Of a stretch of DNA of 64,000 nt, positions 48,501-63,500 are shown piece by piece; position 1 is the first letter of the stretch; each line of letters begins with the position of its first letter. Source of the stretch: Apostichopus japonicus (taxonomy: Eukaryota > Echinodermata > Holothuroidea > Aspidochirotida > Stichopodidae); the NCBI RefSeq assembly GCF_037975245.1, contig NC_092576.1, forward strand, positions 2,849,501 to 2,913,500, in the 5' to 3' direction. The position numbers and the translations under genes are program-made. A model generated the notes under the pieces. That model did not search any database. It saw only the letters and a list, made by a program, of their open reading frames with translations, and was not told the DNA's origin.

Positions 48501-51500
48501 GTCAGAAGCATGTGTGGGGAATAGTGAGTATGTTTATGTACAGGTTCACATGTGGTCTCATGGTTACTGGCTTGGAGGGTGCCCTTTCAAATATTTGAAA
48601 ATTGCTTGGTATCCTTTTGAAAGCTGTAAAATTACCATCATACTCTGCAATTTGGATGAACATCCAATCTTTTCCTAAACAAGACACGACTTGCCCCTCT
48701 TTATCCTATACTTGAGCTCTACTGTACAGATATATTTTCCTCTACCTCTTTTAAAGAGAGAAAAAAAAAATAGCCACCTAATTATGTTTCAACATAATTT
48801 GTTTAAAAAACTGTGGTAACATTTGCGCAAGTCCCTGAAACAAAATATAGTTTAGGAAATTATTAATAAATACCATCAATAAGGTGAAAAACCCATCGCA
48901 ATGATAATGTTTCAAATTGGGACTAACTTTGTACCTGTTGCACAACTAAATGATAGACATTCAAAATATTAACAGAATCCAGAAGAGCAAAGACTGCATT
49001 TTTTTTATTGGAAAGACTGCACAAAGATATGAGAAACCAAAGCAAGTCTGTGCTAGTGACAAGTTACTTTTTGTATTGTAGATTTCTGCAGGATCACATG
49101 CAAGCAGTCGAAAGTGCGACACGGTGTCCCAGAAACAAAAATTTTTTAGGTCAAAATATGTCTGCGGAGTCAGATCTTGCTAAAGAGCATCAAGCACACA
49201 GCAATATCGTCTGGAAGGAAAACAAATTGATGGTTGTGTCCTTGTAAACCTCCAGGTACTTTTCCCCCCTAAATCTCTTCATGATCTGTTTTCATATTTA
49301 ATATAGTTTAATTTGTTTGTGATCGTTTTTTGGAACCTTTTGCTTTTCTCACCAGTCCTTAAAGCAAGTGACACTCTTCAACTTTTCAAGCAAGAAGAAG
49401 ACACAACCTGAGTACAACAGTAGCGATGACGACGCCCTCATCCTCTACAAGATAGCCAAGCCTACTCCACCATTCACACCCAGGGAACCTCCAATAGCTG
49501 CTAAGTAAGTCATGCATCTGGGTTAATATAACAAGATCTGATTCTTCTGGGGCAGGGAAAGGGGCGGTGAGAACTAACCTGTTTGGAGAAGGCAAAGATA
49601 TAGACTTTAATCATTATCAAAGGAGAGGGCTTCATAAGAGCAGTTTGGCTTTTCCTTTTTTTCTTTTCAGTAAATAAGCCATGCATTTAGGTCCATAAAC
49701 AAGAGTTGATTCTTCTTGGGGGGAGTGGTGGGGGTAGGGGAAGGGGAGGGTAAGGGGAGGTGGTGGGGTGGGGAGAGGTTAGAAGTAAACTTTCAGGAGA
49801 AGGAAAGAAATAACAAACTTCAAGATGTGCAGATAATTGATTCAGGATGTGTAGATGATTGATAGCTGCCAAGTTAGTCATGCATGTGTGTCTGTAAAAC
49901 AAGATTTGATTCTTCCTGGGGGGGGGGGGGGTTGGTGAGAACTAAACTTTTTAGAGAAGAAAAATAGGCTTCAAGATGTGTATATGATTGACAGCTGCCA
50001 AAAAGGAGAAGACTTATAAGCAGCTTATCTATTCTATTTTACTTTTTCTTGTGTGCATGATTACAGAGAGTGCCAGGCAGGCATGCAATAATGGTGATCT
50101 AACCCATTATGGTCATTATATAATTGAATTATAATAATATACACCTAGTTGTAATACTACAAAAATGCCATTTGGAATTTCAGCCTAGTATATATATATA
50201 TATATATATATGGTTATATTGCCTTATTTTTCTCTTTTTAAGTAAAATTGTTATCTTGATTTCATTCACATTTTCAGAATGATGAGGGCAAAGCGGGCAA
50301 ATGACAAGAGCCTATATAATAGACTGGTGGGACAAGCTGCAAGAATGCTGACCAAGAAACAGATCCTAACCCTTAAACCTCTCATACAAGGGGACGTTAT
50401 GGCTCGGGCCCAGGTGTTTGAGGCCAGGATGAAATGGTGAGGACTTTCAGATAGGATAGGTCTCTGGCAGTTGTGTTGCGACCAATGTATTTTATATATG
50501 ATGAAAGTTAGCAATCATGTTTACACCATTCATCCCATGTTATCGATAGCTCGTACCACACATGGGGCAAATGTGGTACCGCATGTAGCCAGCTGGCACA
50601 TTTTCTGTGGCCCGCAAGGTTTTCAAAACCCTATTAATACGTTGTGGGTCGTAAGAAATCATGAAATCATTGCAAGAAATCATGAAATGTATGTTATCTA
50701 GGGAGATGAGAGGCTTAGGGCTTACTGCTGAGACAATCTTTCAAAATACGGGATGGACAGTGTCCTCAAATGTTCTGATCTTTCATACAACGCCATTATG
50801 TAATAACTGCTTCTCCTGGGAGTAGGAGTAAAGATATCCACTGTGTCCCGTAACATCCATTTTGTGCCCACCTTTGACCTACTCATGCTTCATTTAAATG
50901 GGTAAGGGTTGTTCCATAAATTAGTGAATGCACTTATCATGGTATGTGTTGTCATGGATATTGTCATGTGATCTAACCTCCTTTTCTTTTCTTTTCTTTT
51001 ATGGCAGGCAAAAGATGACTCCAGAGGAGAAGAAAAAGATTTTAGAAGCAAAGCGAGGAGAGAGAAAGAAGAAAAGGGAGGCAGAGAAAAAGAAGAAGCT
51101 CGAGGAGGAAAAGGAAAAAGCTAAGGTAAGTTGTCTCCATGGTAATGCCTTCTTAGAGAGTACTTGCTGAAGGGAAACTATTGACAATGTAATACTTTCA
51201 AAGGTTGGCTGTAGAAAAGGAATGCTTTATGATGTAATGCCTTTTGAGGTAACTGGTGGTATTTGAGATGCTTTCTGAAGTAAGTTTTGTTAATGCTATC
51301 TGGTGCAACATGCAGTCATGGTAACTTCTTCTAAAGTAAGCTGTAGCATGGGCTATGCTCTCTAAGGTAAGTCGTTAAACTGGGAATACTTTCTCCAAAG
51401 GAATATTGCCAACGGACCTGGGAAAAACTCACAACACTTAGCAGTTCTTGAGCTTAGTGAGATATGATGTCATTTTAGAAATAAAACAACTGATGTTTGC

Positions 51501-54500
51501 CTATTTGTTTCTGTTACAGAGATATGAAGACCAGGTGCTCGATTTAAAGCCTTTGATAGTGCCGAAACCAGTCCCCCTTCCAGAGGGCCTGCCTAATACA
51601 CTCTTTGGTGATATCGCTATGGTGGTTGAATTCCTCAACTGTTACAGTGGATTTCTCATGCCAAATGACCCCTACCCTGTCACAACAGGTAAAATTAACA
51701 AGATTGTCTAGGAGCAGATGTATAGGCCCATGGCTGTAGGATTCTGTTTGTAGAGTAACATTGTAGCTTCTCTGCAAGATTGTCTAGGAGCTGATGTATA
51801 GACCCATGGATGCAGGATTATGTCTGTAGAGTAACATTGTAGCTTCTTTACAAGATTGTCTAGGAGCTGATGTAAAGACACATGGCTGCAGCATTCTGTC
51901 TGTAGAGAAACACATTTTAGCTTCTTTACATGATTGTCTAGAAGCTGATGTATAGACCCATGGCTGCAGCATTCTGTATGTAGAGTAACATTGTAGCTTC
52001 TTTACAAGGTTGTCTAGGAGCTGATGTATAGACCCATGGCTGCATCATTATGTCTGTAGAGTAACATTGTAGCTTCTCTACAAGGTTGTCTAGGAGCTGA
52101 TGTATAGACCCATGGATGCAGGATTATTTCTGTAGAGTAACATTGTAGCTTCTCTACAAGATTGTCTAGGAGCTGATGTATAGACCCATGGCTGCAGCAT
52201 TATGTCTGTAGAGAAACACATTTTAGCTTCTTTACATGATTGTCTAGAAGCTGATGTATAGACCCATGGCTGCAGCATTCTGTATGTAGAGTAACATTGT
52301 AGCTTCTTTACAAGGTTGTCTAGGAGCTGATGTATAGACACATGGCTGCAGCATTATGTCTGTAGAATAACATTGTAGCTTCTTTACAATGTTGTCTAGG
52401 AGCTGATGTATAGACCCATGGCTGCAGCATTCTGATGTCTGTAGAATAACATTGTAGCTTCTTTACAATGTTGTCTAGGAGCTGATGTATAGACACATGG
52501 CTGCAGCATTATGTCTGTAGAGTAACATTGTAGCTTCTCTGCAAGATTATCTAGGAGTGGATGACTGTAGCTTTACACATGTAGCTTTGCATATAAATAA
52601 TCAGGATTGTGAGAGATTCTTGTGACTGGCTATATGTTGTTTCATGTCTATATGATATATATGTATACAGCATTATTATAGATATATCATCTGGCCTGTG
52701 TCTGTAAGGTTACCAAGTACATGTGTGTATGTCTCTAGGTTATGCCTACAAAAGATAGTTTGACTGCAGCCTTTTTGGTATCTGTGTTTTGTGTCACCAT
52801 TTAGCTTACCATAATTGCACCCTTTATTAAAATTATTTAATATCTTCTTGGAATAGTGTCGGTAGGTTTATATGTGTATAGCTCATAACTATAATAGAGT
52901 GATCAAAAGTTAGTATATTTTACTCAAGATTGTGTTTTACAGGCTCAGAGCATGTGAGCTCATGATTGTCTGAATGTCTTGATTCTGTCACAGATTCATT
53001 CATGAAGGCTTTGTGAGAATAACATTGCACATTTTATCCTATTTATTGATGTTGTTATCTGAATGTCTTGTTTCTGTCACAGATTCATTCATGAAGGCTC
53101 TAGTCTGCGACAAAGAAGGATTCGCCTACCTCTCCAGGATGATGGTTATCCTGCTTAAAACATTACTTCAGGACCAAATTACAGAGGTAAGGCAGATCAT
53201 GTCCGATAAACAAGAGAAACAGAACAGGGAAGCAACAACAACAAAGGAAGAAAAAAACAAGTGAAACAAACACAAAAACAATGCAGATCACTGGCTGGAC
53301 ATATAGTCATATTTAGTTTCAGATATGAAGAAATTTGGTTACTCTTGTTGAGAATTCTAATTTCCTTTTTGTACATGATATACTGGTGCAGAAGTGTCTG
53401 TGCTAAGGATAGTGATAAAGTGAATTAATTAATTGTTCAGTCATAATTGTTCACTTGTCCAAAAATGTTAACTCCCATTACTGCCCCTTTTAATGAAAAG
53501 AACAGAGATAAATGGGAGTGTACTTGTTTGATGAACTGCTAACTTATTTGAAGGTTTCTTAAAATTGCTAGAAGTATGCAGCCAAAAATGCAAACAGTTG
53601 CATTCAGTAAAGGCGCTTTTATTGGATGAGAATTTCTATTACCCTTTTCCGACCCCCTCCACTTTTCCACCCCCTCTCCGCGCTTGAGTTTTCTTCATGA
53701 ATTTAAAACTGTTAATGAAGTATAAACATAACTTCTCATCCAGAACAGCAAGAAGTCTTCACAAAATGATCTTGTTTGTTAATTTATTAAGGGCTCTTCT
53801 TTTGTTTGTTTCTAATTTAATTTTGTTTGTTGTAGTAACGAATAAAACTTCAGTTGTTCTGATAAGAGGTGATTTTTTCTTCTAGCAAACTTAAAGTACC
53901 CATATTCATACGAACTTTGCATCTCTCTCTCTCTCTCTCTGTTTCTAACCTGGAATGCATAGTCAGTTAAGGCCTTCCATGGTTAGATTTGGGTACAGTA
54001 TTCTACACATCAAAGCATGAAGGGGTAAATGTTTGGTTCCTCTTCCTTATTCCCTCTTTTATTTCTCTTTTCTTTTCTCCATCTGTTCAGGACTTTGTTG
54101 AGTTAGGGATGAAGCTATCTGATATTCCAGTTAACATGCACACAGCCTCTGAACTTCTCCGTCTCAGCTTGCTGCAGGCAGACACTGATACAGTCGAATC
54201 TAAAGACTATGAAAGTGATACCAGCTCCATTAACCAAGAAGAAGGAGAATTCACAGCTGTGAGTCTCAAATTGTCTAAACTTGCCGAAAAAAACGCGAAA
54301 GTGAGAACTTTAAGTAAAGTTATCTAAAATTGAATGGAAAAACTGTTTTTTTAATGCTCGTTTTTTTTACACCTCAAAAGAGTCAAAATTTCAGTTTTAC
54401 TTAAGAAAATATGAGAAATTGTAAATGTTATACAATTGGCAACACATTGGCAGGTTAGTTGTAAGAGTTGCTTTTTATAGTATATCAGGCTTTGTTCTGA

Positions 54501-57500
54501 GTGGTATTGAGGGGAAAAGTGTTTGGAAGGTCCATCAGAGGATTATACATGCCTATTGACGATCTACCGCTGTTAAAACGGGTTACAGAAGTGGTACAGG
54601 TCATTAATGTACATAATATTAATGTACAGAAAATTAACATTACATAATCTTTGACATATTAATGTTAACATTATTCCTAACATATCCCCTTTGATGATCC
54701 AGATTAATATTTCCAAATTTTTTAACACTTCTCTCCCAAGCGTAGCAATCTGACAGAACCATTTGTTTATGAAACAGAAAGACAAATTTTGATAAATTTC
54801 AATTCTTCAAAAGCCTCAGGATCTGGTGGAGCTGCTTGAAACGTCAGAGTTTTTCAGTCTTTCACCCGAGGAGAAGCTCGAGCTGATGGTCTGCGTCTGT
54901 AATCGAATCCTGTCGACGTATTCCCTGGTAGATTACATGGAAGACAAGCAACGGAAAGCTGCAAAATTATGGTGAGGGGAACCTAGAAATATTAACCAAT
55001 CAGCAGCAGAGAAAGTCTACGACTGTTCAGAGTCACGACTTAGGAAGCAGACTGCCGTTAACTAAATATTAAAACCGTTGGTCCATGTCTCAGCTTCTTT
55101 ATGCATGTGGTAGTGTTGATGTAAAAAGCTGCTGCAAAATGAGATAGAGCCAGGTGCCTAATAGTTTCGAAAATTGGCCAAAACAAACTCTTGCATCCTT
55201 GAGAAGATACAAATAGAGTTTGTTATATTATCACTAGTTTTTGTGTCCAGCCTGTCAAAAAATGTCTTTTTTATTGTTTTCTGTCAAGATGAAGTATTAA
55301 TGAAAACATGATTAAAAGTGTTTTGCAACCTTGTTGCAACATGGTTGTTGAACATGTAAATTGATTATAATGATAGATAAGAAATTGGTTGCCTTCAAGT
55401 ACACTTGTGCCACTTTCTGTGTTTTCTTGGTTCTGGAAACGCCATGGACGACATTTTCAGGGGACTTTAGTATCTCATTGCGTGGGGAACCTTAAAGTAA
55501 CTCAAGGAGGTTTCATCAAAGTAAAATGTTTTACAGTCTCATTTCTCTTTATGTTTTTATTAACCCTTCTCCTCCCTCCTCAATCCCTTCCAGGTGTCAG
55601 AAGATGCAAACCCTTAAACTGAAGAACGACCAAAAACGAGAGGAGAAGAAGCGATTGAGAGAGGTAAGGGAAGCTGCTCAGAAACAAAGGAAAGAGGAGG
55701 AAGAGAAGAAGAAAGCAGAAAAAGAGACAAATGGATCAAAACCAGAAGGTAAAGAATTACTCTAAAATGTCCAGAATGAAGAAAGAGAAAAAAAAATAAT
55801 TTGCCAGTGTTTTTCATCCTACAATTCTGATGCTTTCTAACTTGGATTTTTCTAAAGGATTGCTTTAATTATGTTATACATAGGATAGCAAAATACTGTA
55901 CAAACTGACCAACGTAAACCACACACTAAAATGAGCAGTATTTATTGTGTGTACAGATCCTTTTTCCAGTATTTCATGGTAAACAAAATGCCTAAAAGTC
56001 GATATTACTATGCAAAAGGCAAAGACCAACTTATCCTCTACTGTGCTAAGAAAACAAAAATGTTATAAGTTAAAACAAGCTACCATACCAGATACCAACT
56101 CAACAGTAAGGAGAAGAAAAAAAACCTTAGCTTTTTTGCATGAATGCAGCATAAGAAAAAACGAATTGAAATTTCACCATTTTTGGTAATGGCATGTAGA
56201 CTGTTGATGTTGTTATAACATCACTCTTGTCCCTATTGATGGATCTATTGTTATGTTTCTTTTTGTTTTCTTTTGTTTTCAGTCAAGAAACCTGCAAAGA
56301 AGAAAGCCAAGAAGGAGGAAACAAAGAAAGATACACCGCCTGTTGTGGAAGAGCCAGAGGATCTCGCCTCTATTGTTAAAAGGAGGAGAATACTGGCAGC
56401 CAAGGCAAAGCAAGAGCAGGAGGAGCAAGCCAAGAGGGATTTAGAGAGGTGAGAAGAATGCAGTAGAGTGTACAGTACAATCATGCAATGCAGTACAATA
56501 CTATACACAATACTAGCAATACTACAAAACACTTTAACAAAGCAATAGCGTAATACAATAGAAGAGAATGCAATATAATTATACAGTACAGTACAATACA
56601 ATACACAGTACAATAAAATACAAGAGCAGGAGGAGCAAGCCAAGAGGGATTTAGAGAGGTAAGAAGAATGCATTAGAGTGTACAGTACAATCATGCAATG
56701 CAGTACAATACTATACACAATACTAGCAATACTACAAAACACTTTAACAAAGCAATAGCGTAATACAATAGAAGAGAATGCAATATAATTATACAGTACA
56801 GTACAATACAATACACAGTACAATAAAATAAAATACAAGAGCAGGAGGAGCAAGCCAAGAGGGATTTAGAGAGGTGAGAAGAATGCAGTAGAGTGTAAAA
56901 TACAATCATGCAATGTAGTACAATACTATACACAATACTACAAAACACTTTAACAAAGCAATAGCGTAATACAATAGAAGAGAATGCAATATAATTATAC
57001 AGTACAGTACAATACAATACACAGTACAGTACAATAAAATACAATAGAATACATTACAATACATAACAATGTATTGTAGTACAATGTTATATACAATAAT
57101 GCAATACAATGTCAAGATACAATACAGTAGAAGAGAATACAATACAATTATACAATGCAGTACAGTACAAAACAATGGATTAGAATAATGTACAATACAT
57201 ATCAATGCAATGTAGTACCATGTTATATGCAATAAGGGAATACAATGTTACAATACCATATAGCACAATGCAATACAATAAAAGGGCATACAAAACACTT
57301 ATACATGCAGTACAGAACAATAAAGTACAAAACAATGCAATAAAATACAGTACAATACATAACAATGCAATGTAGTACCATGTTATATACAATAAGGGAA
57401 TACAGTATAATAATACAATGCAATTCAATTGTACTTTACAATACAGTAAAGTACAATACAATAGAACAGAATACAATACAATACATAACAATGCATGATG

Positions 57501-60500
57501 TACAGAACAATGCTGAATCAGACTTCAAGTGTTGCTGCAATAGTTCAGCATCCAAGAAGCAAGCTTCTATTCCAGCCCCCAAGGTGGAATTGAAATCATC
57601 TAGCACACAAATATTTGGGGTTTGAGATTACATCTAGCATGCTAATAATTTGAATGTGTTAAGTTGTAAAGGTTGGTTTGGGCAGAAAACTTTATGACAA
57701 CATTTAGCACACAGTTTTAGTTTAGGATCAGTTATTGAGGTCAGTGTGGACCGTACGATACTTTGAAATAGTTTTCCAGAGATAAGCTAGACCAATGGCC
57801 AGGGTGAAACACCAAGAAGAATCAGCTGCATCAAGAAGAATCAGTTTCCATGACTACAACACTGCAATCTCTACTTTCGAATGTACCCAGAAAAGTCTAA
57901 CATAGTTTTGAAATTTTCGGAAGCAAACAAAACCATCATATTTCATTTGCAGGCGACTTAAAGAACAGGAAGAAATGAGAATTCAGAAAGAAAAATTAAC
58001 CTTTGAAAAGAATTTTGAAGAAGGTATCCAACTTGCTAAATCAGTATTGAGGCAGCTACCGATTGGAACCGATAGGAATCATAACAGATACTGGGTATTC
58101 TCTACGGTCACACCCGGTCTGTTTATAGAGAAAGGATGGGCCGTTCAGGATATCGATTACAAACCTGCTACCTCTCAAACGGATGAGAACGGTCTTCAAG
58201 ATGAAAACGCTAAAGCTGGAGAGAATGATCTGATTGAGGATGGCGTGGAGAAAAGGTTTGTGACAAAATAATGTTTTCAGGCACATTTAAAAGTCAAGCT
58301 GGGGTAACCGACCCCCTTCCCCCCTCCTGCATCACGTCAGTGGAAAAATATGCCAGGTTAAGTAAATTAAGATGTTCCCCTCTTTCTTTAATCTATACAG
58401 GAAAATAATACCTTGTTGAAACTGAAAATCAGAAGTGGCTCTGTGATGAAAGATGGCCAGTGGATTTACACTAACATTTCTTTTCGTCAGCTATGTTTTA
58501 AATTAATGATGCGGTGTTACCCTTCAAGTGAAAGTCGCATGTTTCGCTGTTATCGTAAATCCCAAACCCACCACAGCTCCACCAATATGTAAATCTTTTG
58601 CTTCTGCCCTCTGGATTTGTTAAGAAGCGTAATTCTTATTCTCTTTTTTTTTGGCTCTTGACAGTTATCCAAAAGAAGGACAGAATCTTTGGTTCCAGTA
58701 TGATACAGTCAAAGAGCTGGATACTCTGATGGAAGGCTTGAACAATGCTGGTATCAGAGAGAGCGCCCTCTATGGAGAACTGACAAAGAGATACAGTGAT
58801 ATTAGCAAGCTTATATTTCAATCAAGAAGGTGAGTGTAAACGTTTAAAAATTTTTAAAAAAATGACAAATTTTATTTTATGATCCTGTTACATCAAAAGA
58901 GTTAAAATACAGTGCCAATCCAATTGATGCTGGAATGTTCTTGTTAACATGTAACCTTACTCTATGTCACTCATGTTATGTCATGTGAGTATATTCTTAG
59001 TCTCTACTCGCAGAACAATTTAAGTTTATGCAAATTCTTTTGTGACTGCTTACCTTACTGATAATACTATTCTACTGAGAGATAGCTATTTGTACAGAAC
59101 TAGATCTAGCTGCTCTAATAATGTTTTACTTGCTCCTGTTAGATCTGGGAATGGTAAAAGGTCATTTAGATTTTCTGGAGGCAGGTCATGGAACAGTCTT
59201 CCACCAAATTTGAAATGCTTGCCAAATGTTGATATGTTTAAACGCAATATGAAAACTTATTTATTTTGTTTAGATATCTGATATTTGTTTGTCTATCTTT
59301 TTGCCGTCCTTTTTGTGCTTTTGGATGTTTACCGTTTTTTCTACTGCATTATATTGTATGTATTTTGTATTGAGGGCTCCTCTGGAAAGCAGTGCTTCTG
59401 CACTGAGCAGGACTACCCTCATTAAAGATGACAATAATAAAAAATAAAAAAAACTTGCAAACTGCAAAATCCTCAGACTTGTAGCCAGTATATAGCAGAC
59501 CATATCTTCACACACTCAATGCTCTGTTATTCCTTCATTTCTCTTGTGGTCAGTTCCTTATTCATTCCATTAAAAAAAATGCTTCACGAATTACAAGGAT
59601 GTCCCTCATTTTTTTTCTTTTTTCTTCTTTCAAGATCTGGACCCCAGCTCAGAGATTCTGATGGGCCTAAGGAGCTGTTGGAGTCATTTAAGGAGGACAT
59701 GAAAGATATTGAAACTCATGTTAGGCAAGGAAACCTAGGTGGTGTAGCAAACTTTGAGAAGTGGGAGAAGAGACTCAATGCTGCTACTAGTATTAAAGAA
59801 TTGGTAAGATTGACAAATACTTGACCTAATTAATTTCTGTGTTATAATTAATGTTAAGACAACAATAGACTTTCCATCCCATCTTGATTTCTTTCATCCA
59901 TCCAGTTAATCGTCATGTCGACACTTACGTAGTGGATTAATCTGAGGAAATTTGCATTTTACCCCACCAATAATTCCATCACCCTTTTTGTGTAAAGTTG
60001 CCTATCCCTTATTAAACATAAATGACATAACATAGTCATTAATATTTGTGAATACTTAGTTTTTTTGCCTCACACCTTCAATTTGTATTGCTGTACTGAT
60101 GTTTAGAACAAGGCTAGCCATTTGAACTTCCATCAACATATTCCATTAATAGCAAACATCTTTGAAAGTTTACACGCAGATAAGATTTGACACTGATGTT
60201 TCTCAAATGATCCCTGAAAGAATTGCCCCAAGGAACCTATATTATTCATTTTTCTGCGAGCAAATTCCTAAGGAATAATTATTGAATGCTGACGATCTCA
60301 TAGCGTATTTTGTGACGATGAAATTGTGACGAAACATACTAACGTTATGATCTGTGGGTATTACAAAGGTGGGTGTTTACAAAGTACACGTAACCTTGAC
60401 AACCGTCAAAACTGGCAAATAGTCCCTGTATAATGAGTACCAAGTATACATACTAAAAGACTGTGGGGGTCGTTTAGATTGGACTATAAGCCAATCAAAT

Positions 60501-63500
60501 CACAGGATTGATCTATTGACTTCTTCTTTGGAGCAAATATCTATATGTGATATGATAACATTTGAACAATGCGTTCAGCCCAGTGAGAGCTGTTCCAATA
60601 CAACCGCTGTTTTCCTGCTTTTTACATGCCTCAGTGTGATTGGTTTAATACTTTGATCATATAAGTTCCTAACACTGAAACACTTTGTTATTATATGAGT
60701 CTAGAACAGGAAACCCTTAACTTTTGTAAGACCATCGCAAACATGAAACATTTTGGCATTCTTTTCTCAAGTAAAAAAGTCTGAAGTTAGGGAAACAAGT
60801 TGTCAGTCGGATGACGTTCAGATGAAGATATGTTTGTCTTGGCCGATCGGACGACTGTTATTTAGTTAAAATATACCTCTTATATGTTTATTACCATGTA
60901 ATATCCTGTAATTTTTCCACCTCTAGGGCTCATTGGTATTGGAGAGTCAAGAATCTGTCAATCCTAAATTCTTAGAGGGTATGATGGCGCCACCAAAGAC
61001 GAAGAGCGGTGAAGACCATGAAGAGGAGGACGAGGAAACAGAGGAGAAGGAAGACAGTAAGATTTAAAAAAAAAAAATACTGAAACTTTCAGCAAATTTG
61101 CATGCGAATGGTATAGTTCCATTCATAACCTTAAAATATTCCACAATGGCTAATAAAATTCTTTAGCTTATTGTTAAAATGAGAACTCCTGTAATGGACG
61201 TTTTTTTTATCAGGAATATCCTTGCAACGAATGTAATTAAGTTTCTTATGGGAGAAGCCTATCCTCAAGGCTATGTAACAGATATTTGAAACCCTTGAAT
61301 GGCAAGGAAACCTAGTCAGTTCAACAAAATTCGAGAAGCTGTAGAAGGAATGTCAATTAAAAGTAATCTGTCATCATATTTAGAGAATCCTTTATCCGGT
61401 ATGGATTCACAAAATTCAAAATGGGCACATTGCTATACAATTGAGAAGATGCATAGCAGGTGTTTAACACAGAGACCACAGTATATTATAAGAGACAAGG
61501 TTCAAAGCCTTCAACTGCTACCCAAAATTGGAACGCTTAATTATTCCCTGATTTTACTAATTATCAATGTCCATAAATCTCGGAGGCAAAAGGTGACTTG
61601 AGTCCAACGTAGGATTAATCTTTGTTTATTGGGTTGGAAATATTCGTCTCCTTACAACCATGGCCTGTTACTTTGACCGACAGCTATTTTTGGTTTGCCT
61701 TCTTAACTGCTTAACCCCAAGTACCTCAGACTGAAGTAGTGGCAGTATGCATAAATAACAAAGGCAGACAGACTGACTTTATGGCAAGAGTTACATAACA
61801 CAGCTTGCTGCAAATAAAATCTACCATGAAGCAAAGATTGATGTAACTAACCTATATTATAGTCCTGTACTACATTGATACCCTCCCTCCCTAATATTTG
61901 CTCTTTACGTATTCCCACTTCAGGAAAGCTCAGCGACAAACTGTACAAGTGGCAGGACTCCGTGAAGAGTGCTGTGACAATGTCCAGGCTACACGTTCTA
62001 TTAAGCATCTTTGAAGTCTGCGTGAAGTGGGAGAAATCGTCTGAGAATGCCAAGTGCAAGATTTGTCGTAAGAAGGGCGATACCAGTCAAATTCTCCTGT
62101 GCGATGAATGCAACCAACCTTTCCACTTACTCTGTCTCAGGCCTGCCCTTACTTCTGTTCCCTCTGGAGAATGGAAATGTCCATCCTGTGCTGTGAGTTT
62201 TCATGGCCATTTCTCGTTAAATTATCACTTTTTGTTTAGCTCTCTTATGTCATTGTTTTAGCTTCCATCTCTTATAATCGTAAGGGTATAAAACGATCAA
62301 CATATGAAGGAAGACATGTAAGTATGACAGTTGCGTTTGTTGTGGCAACGTATTCTTTCTGCAGTTGTTTTACCACTGTTTATGGGTAGATTTGTTTCCT
62401 AGAGAACATTGTCCTTTTGTGTTCATGATGTTGTCATCAAGGTTTTAGCGTTTGCGTTTGTTGTGGCAACGTATTCTTTCTGCAGTTGTTTTACCACTGT
62501 TTATGGGTAGATTTGTTTCCTAGAGAACATTGTCCTTTTGTGTTCATGATGTTGTCATCAAGGTTTTAGCACAGCTCAGGGAATAATTTGGTGTTCAATT
62601 TCCGTGTAGCTGTTTTGAAGGCCGTGAGATTATCATTTTTACAATACTATTTGTTCCTGTGTGCAAAAACTGTGATACCTCTTTGCCCTTGTATCGCAAC
62701 CTGATCATTTCCTATATAACATTATGCGATGCTATACTGGATAAATGATTCCCTGCTGTAGCTTATCTGAAGATGAACATGATTTCGAAGAAGGAAAACA
62801 ATGACAGCATTGTGCCAGTGAGTCAGAGGATGTTATGACAATTTGAATATAATCTACAGTATAATGCTGCTCAGAGCTTTTTGGTTTCCCAAAAGAGAAA
62901 GTATGGAGTAACTCTTACTGACCTTGAAGAGGACGCAGATTGCAAAGTTGGCAAGGTCTTTAACGCGGATCGCAAATTTGGTAGTTACTATTACAGTTAG
63001 ATTCGTCCAACAGGGCAGCATACAGTTGTACTCAAAGCCGGAGCTAAAGTGAATTAATTAGATCGCACATCAAGAGTCGATGAACGCTAAGTTCATCAAT
63101 ACCGCCCTCATTACCTTTTGGGAAACATTTCATACTGTAGTTTTGATTTGTTTGCGTGACCAGTGACGGCAAAGCCACACTGTGTTAGCTGATAAAACTG
63201 TCATACAAACAAACTTTTGAAAAAACTCAGAGGCCAAGCTTTGATTTTCTCATTCACATAGTGTAGCTGGAAATGTTATATTGCTTTTGGAAATGTTGAG
63301 CTTAAGAAAAGACCATTGGGAGGTTGAGTTAAAAGAGAAATTGTGCACAATAGTCAAATTTTCAGTGCAAGAATTAATCACTTTCATATTGTTGTGTTTT
63401 ATTCCTTTCTTTGTTGGTTTGTTGTTGTTTTATTCCTCTTTTTCTTTATTCATTTTTCTTGCAAAACATTGAATTTAAGGTTGTTACTGATACTTCCTAG

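Noticed and set aside
56251-57491. Minus-strand frames rich in Tyr, Cys, Ile and Leu (up to 200 codons)
   Set aside because: Translation of the TACAATACA array; the repeats copy themselves frame by frame and overlap BAZ1B exon 17 in antisense.
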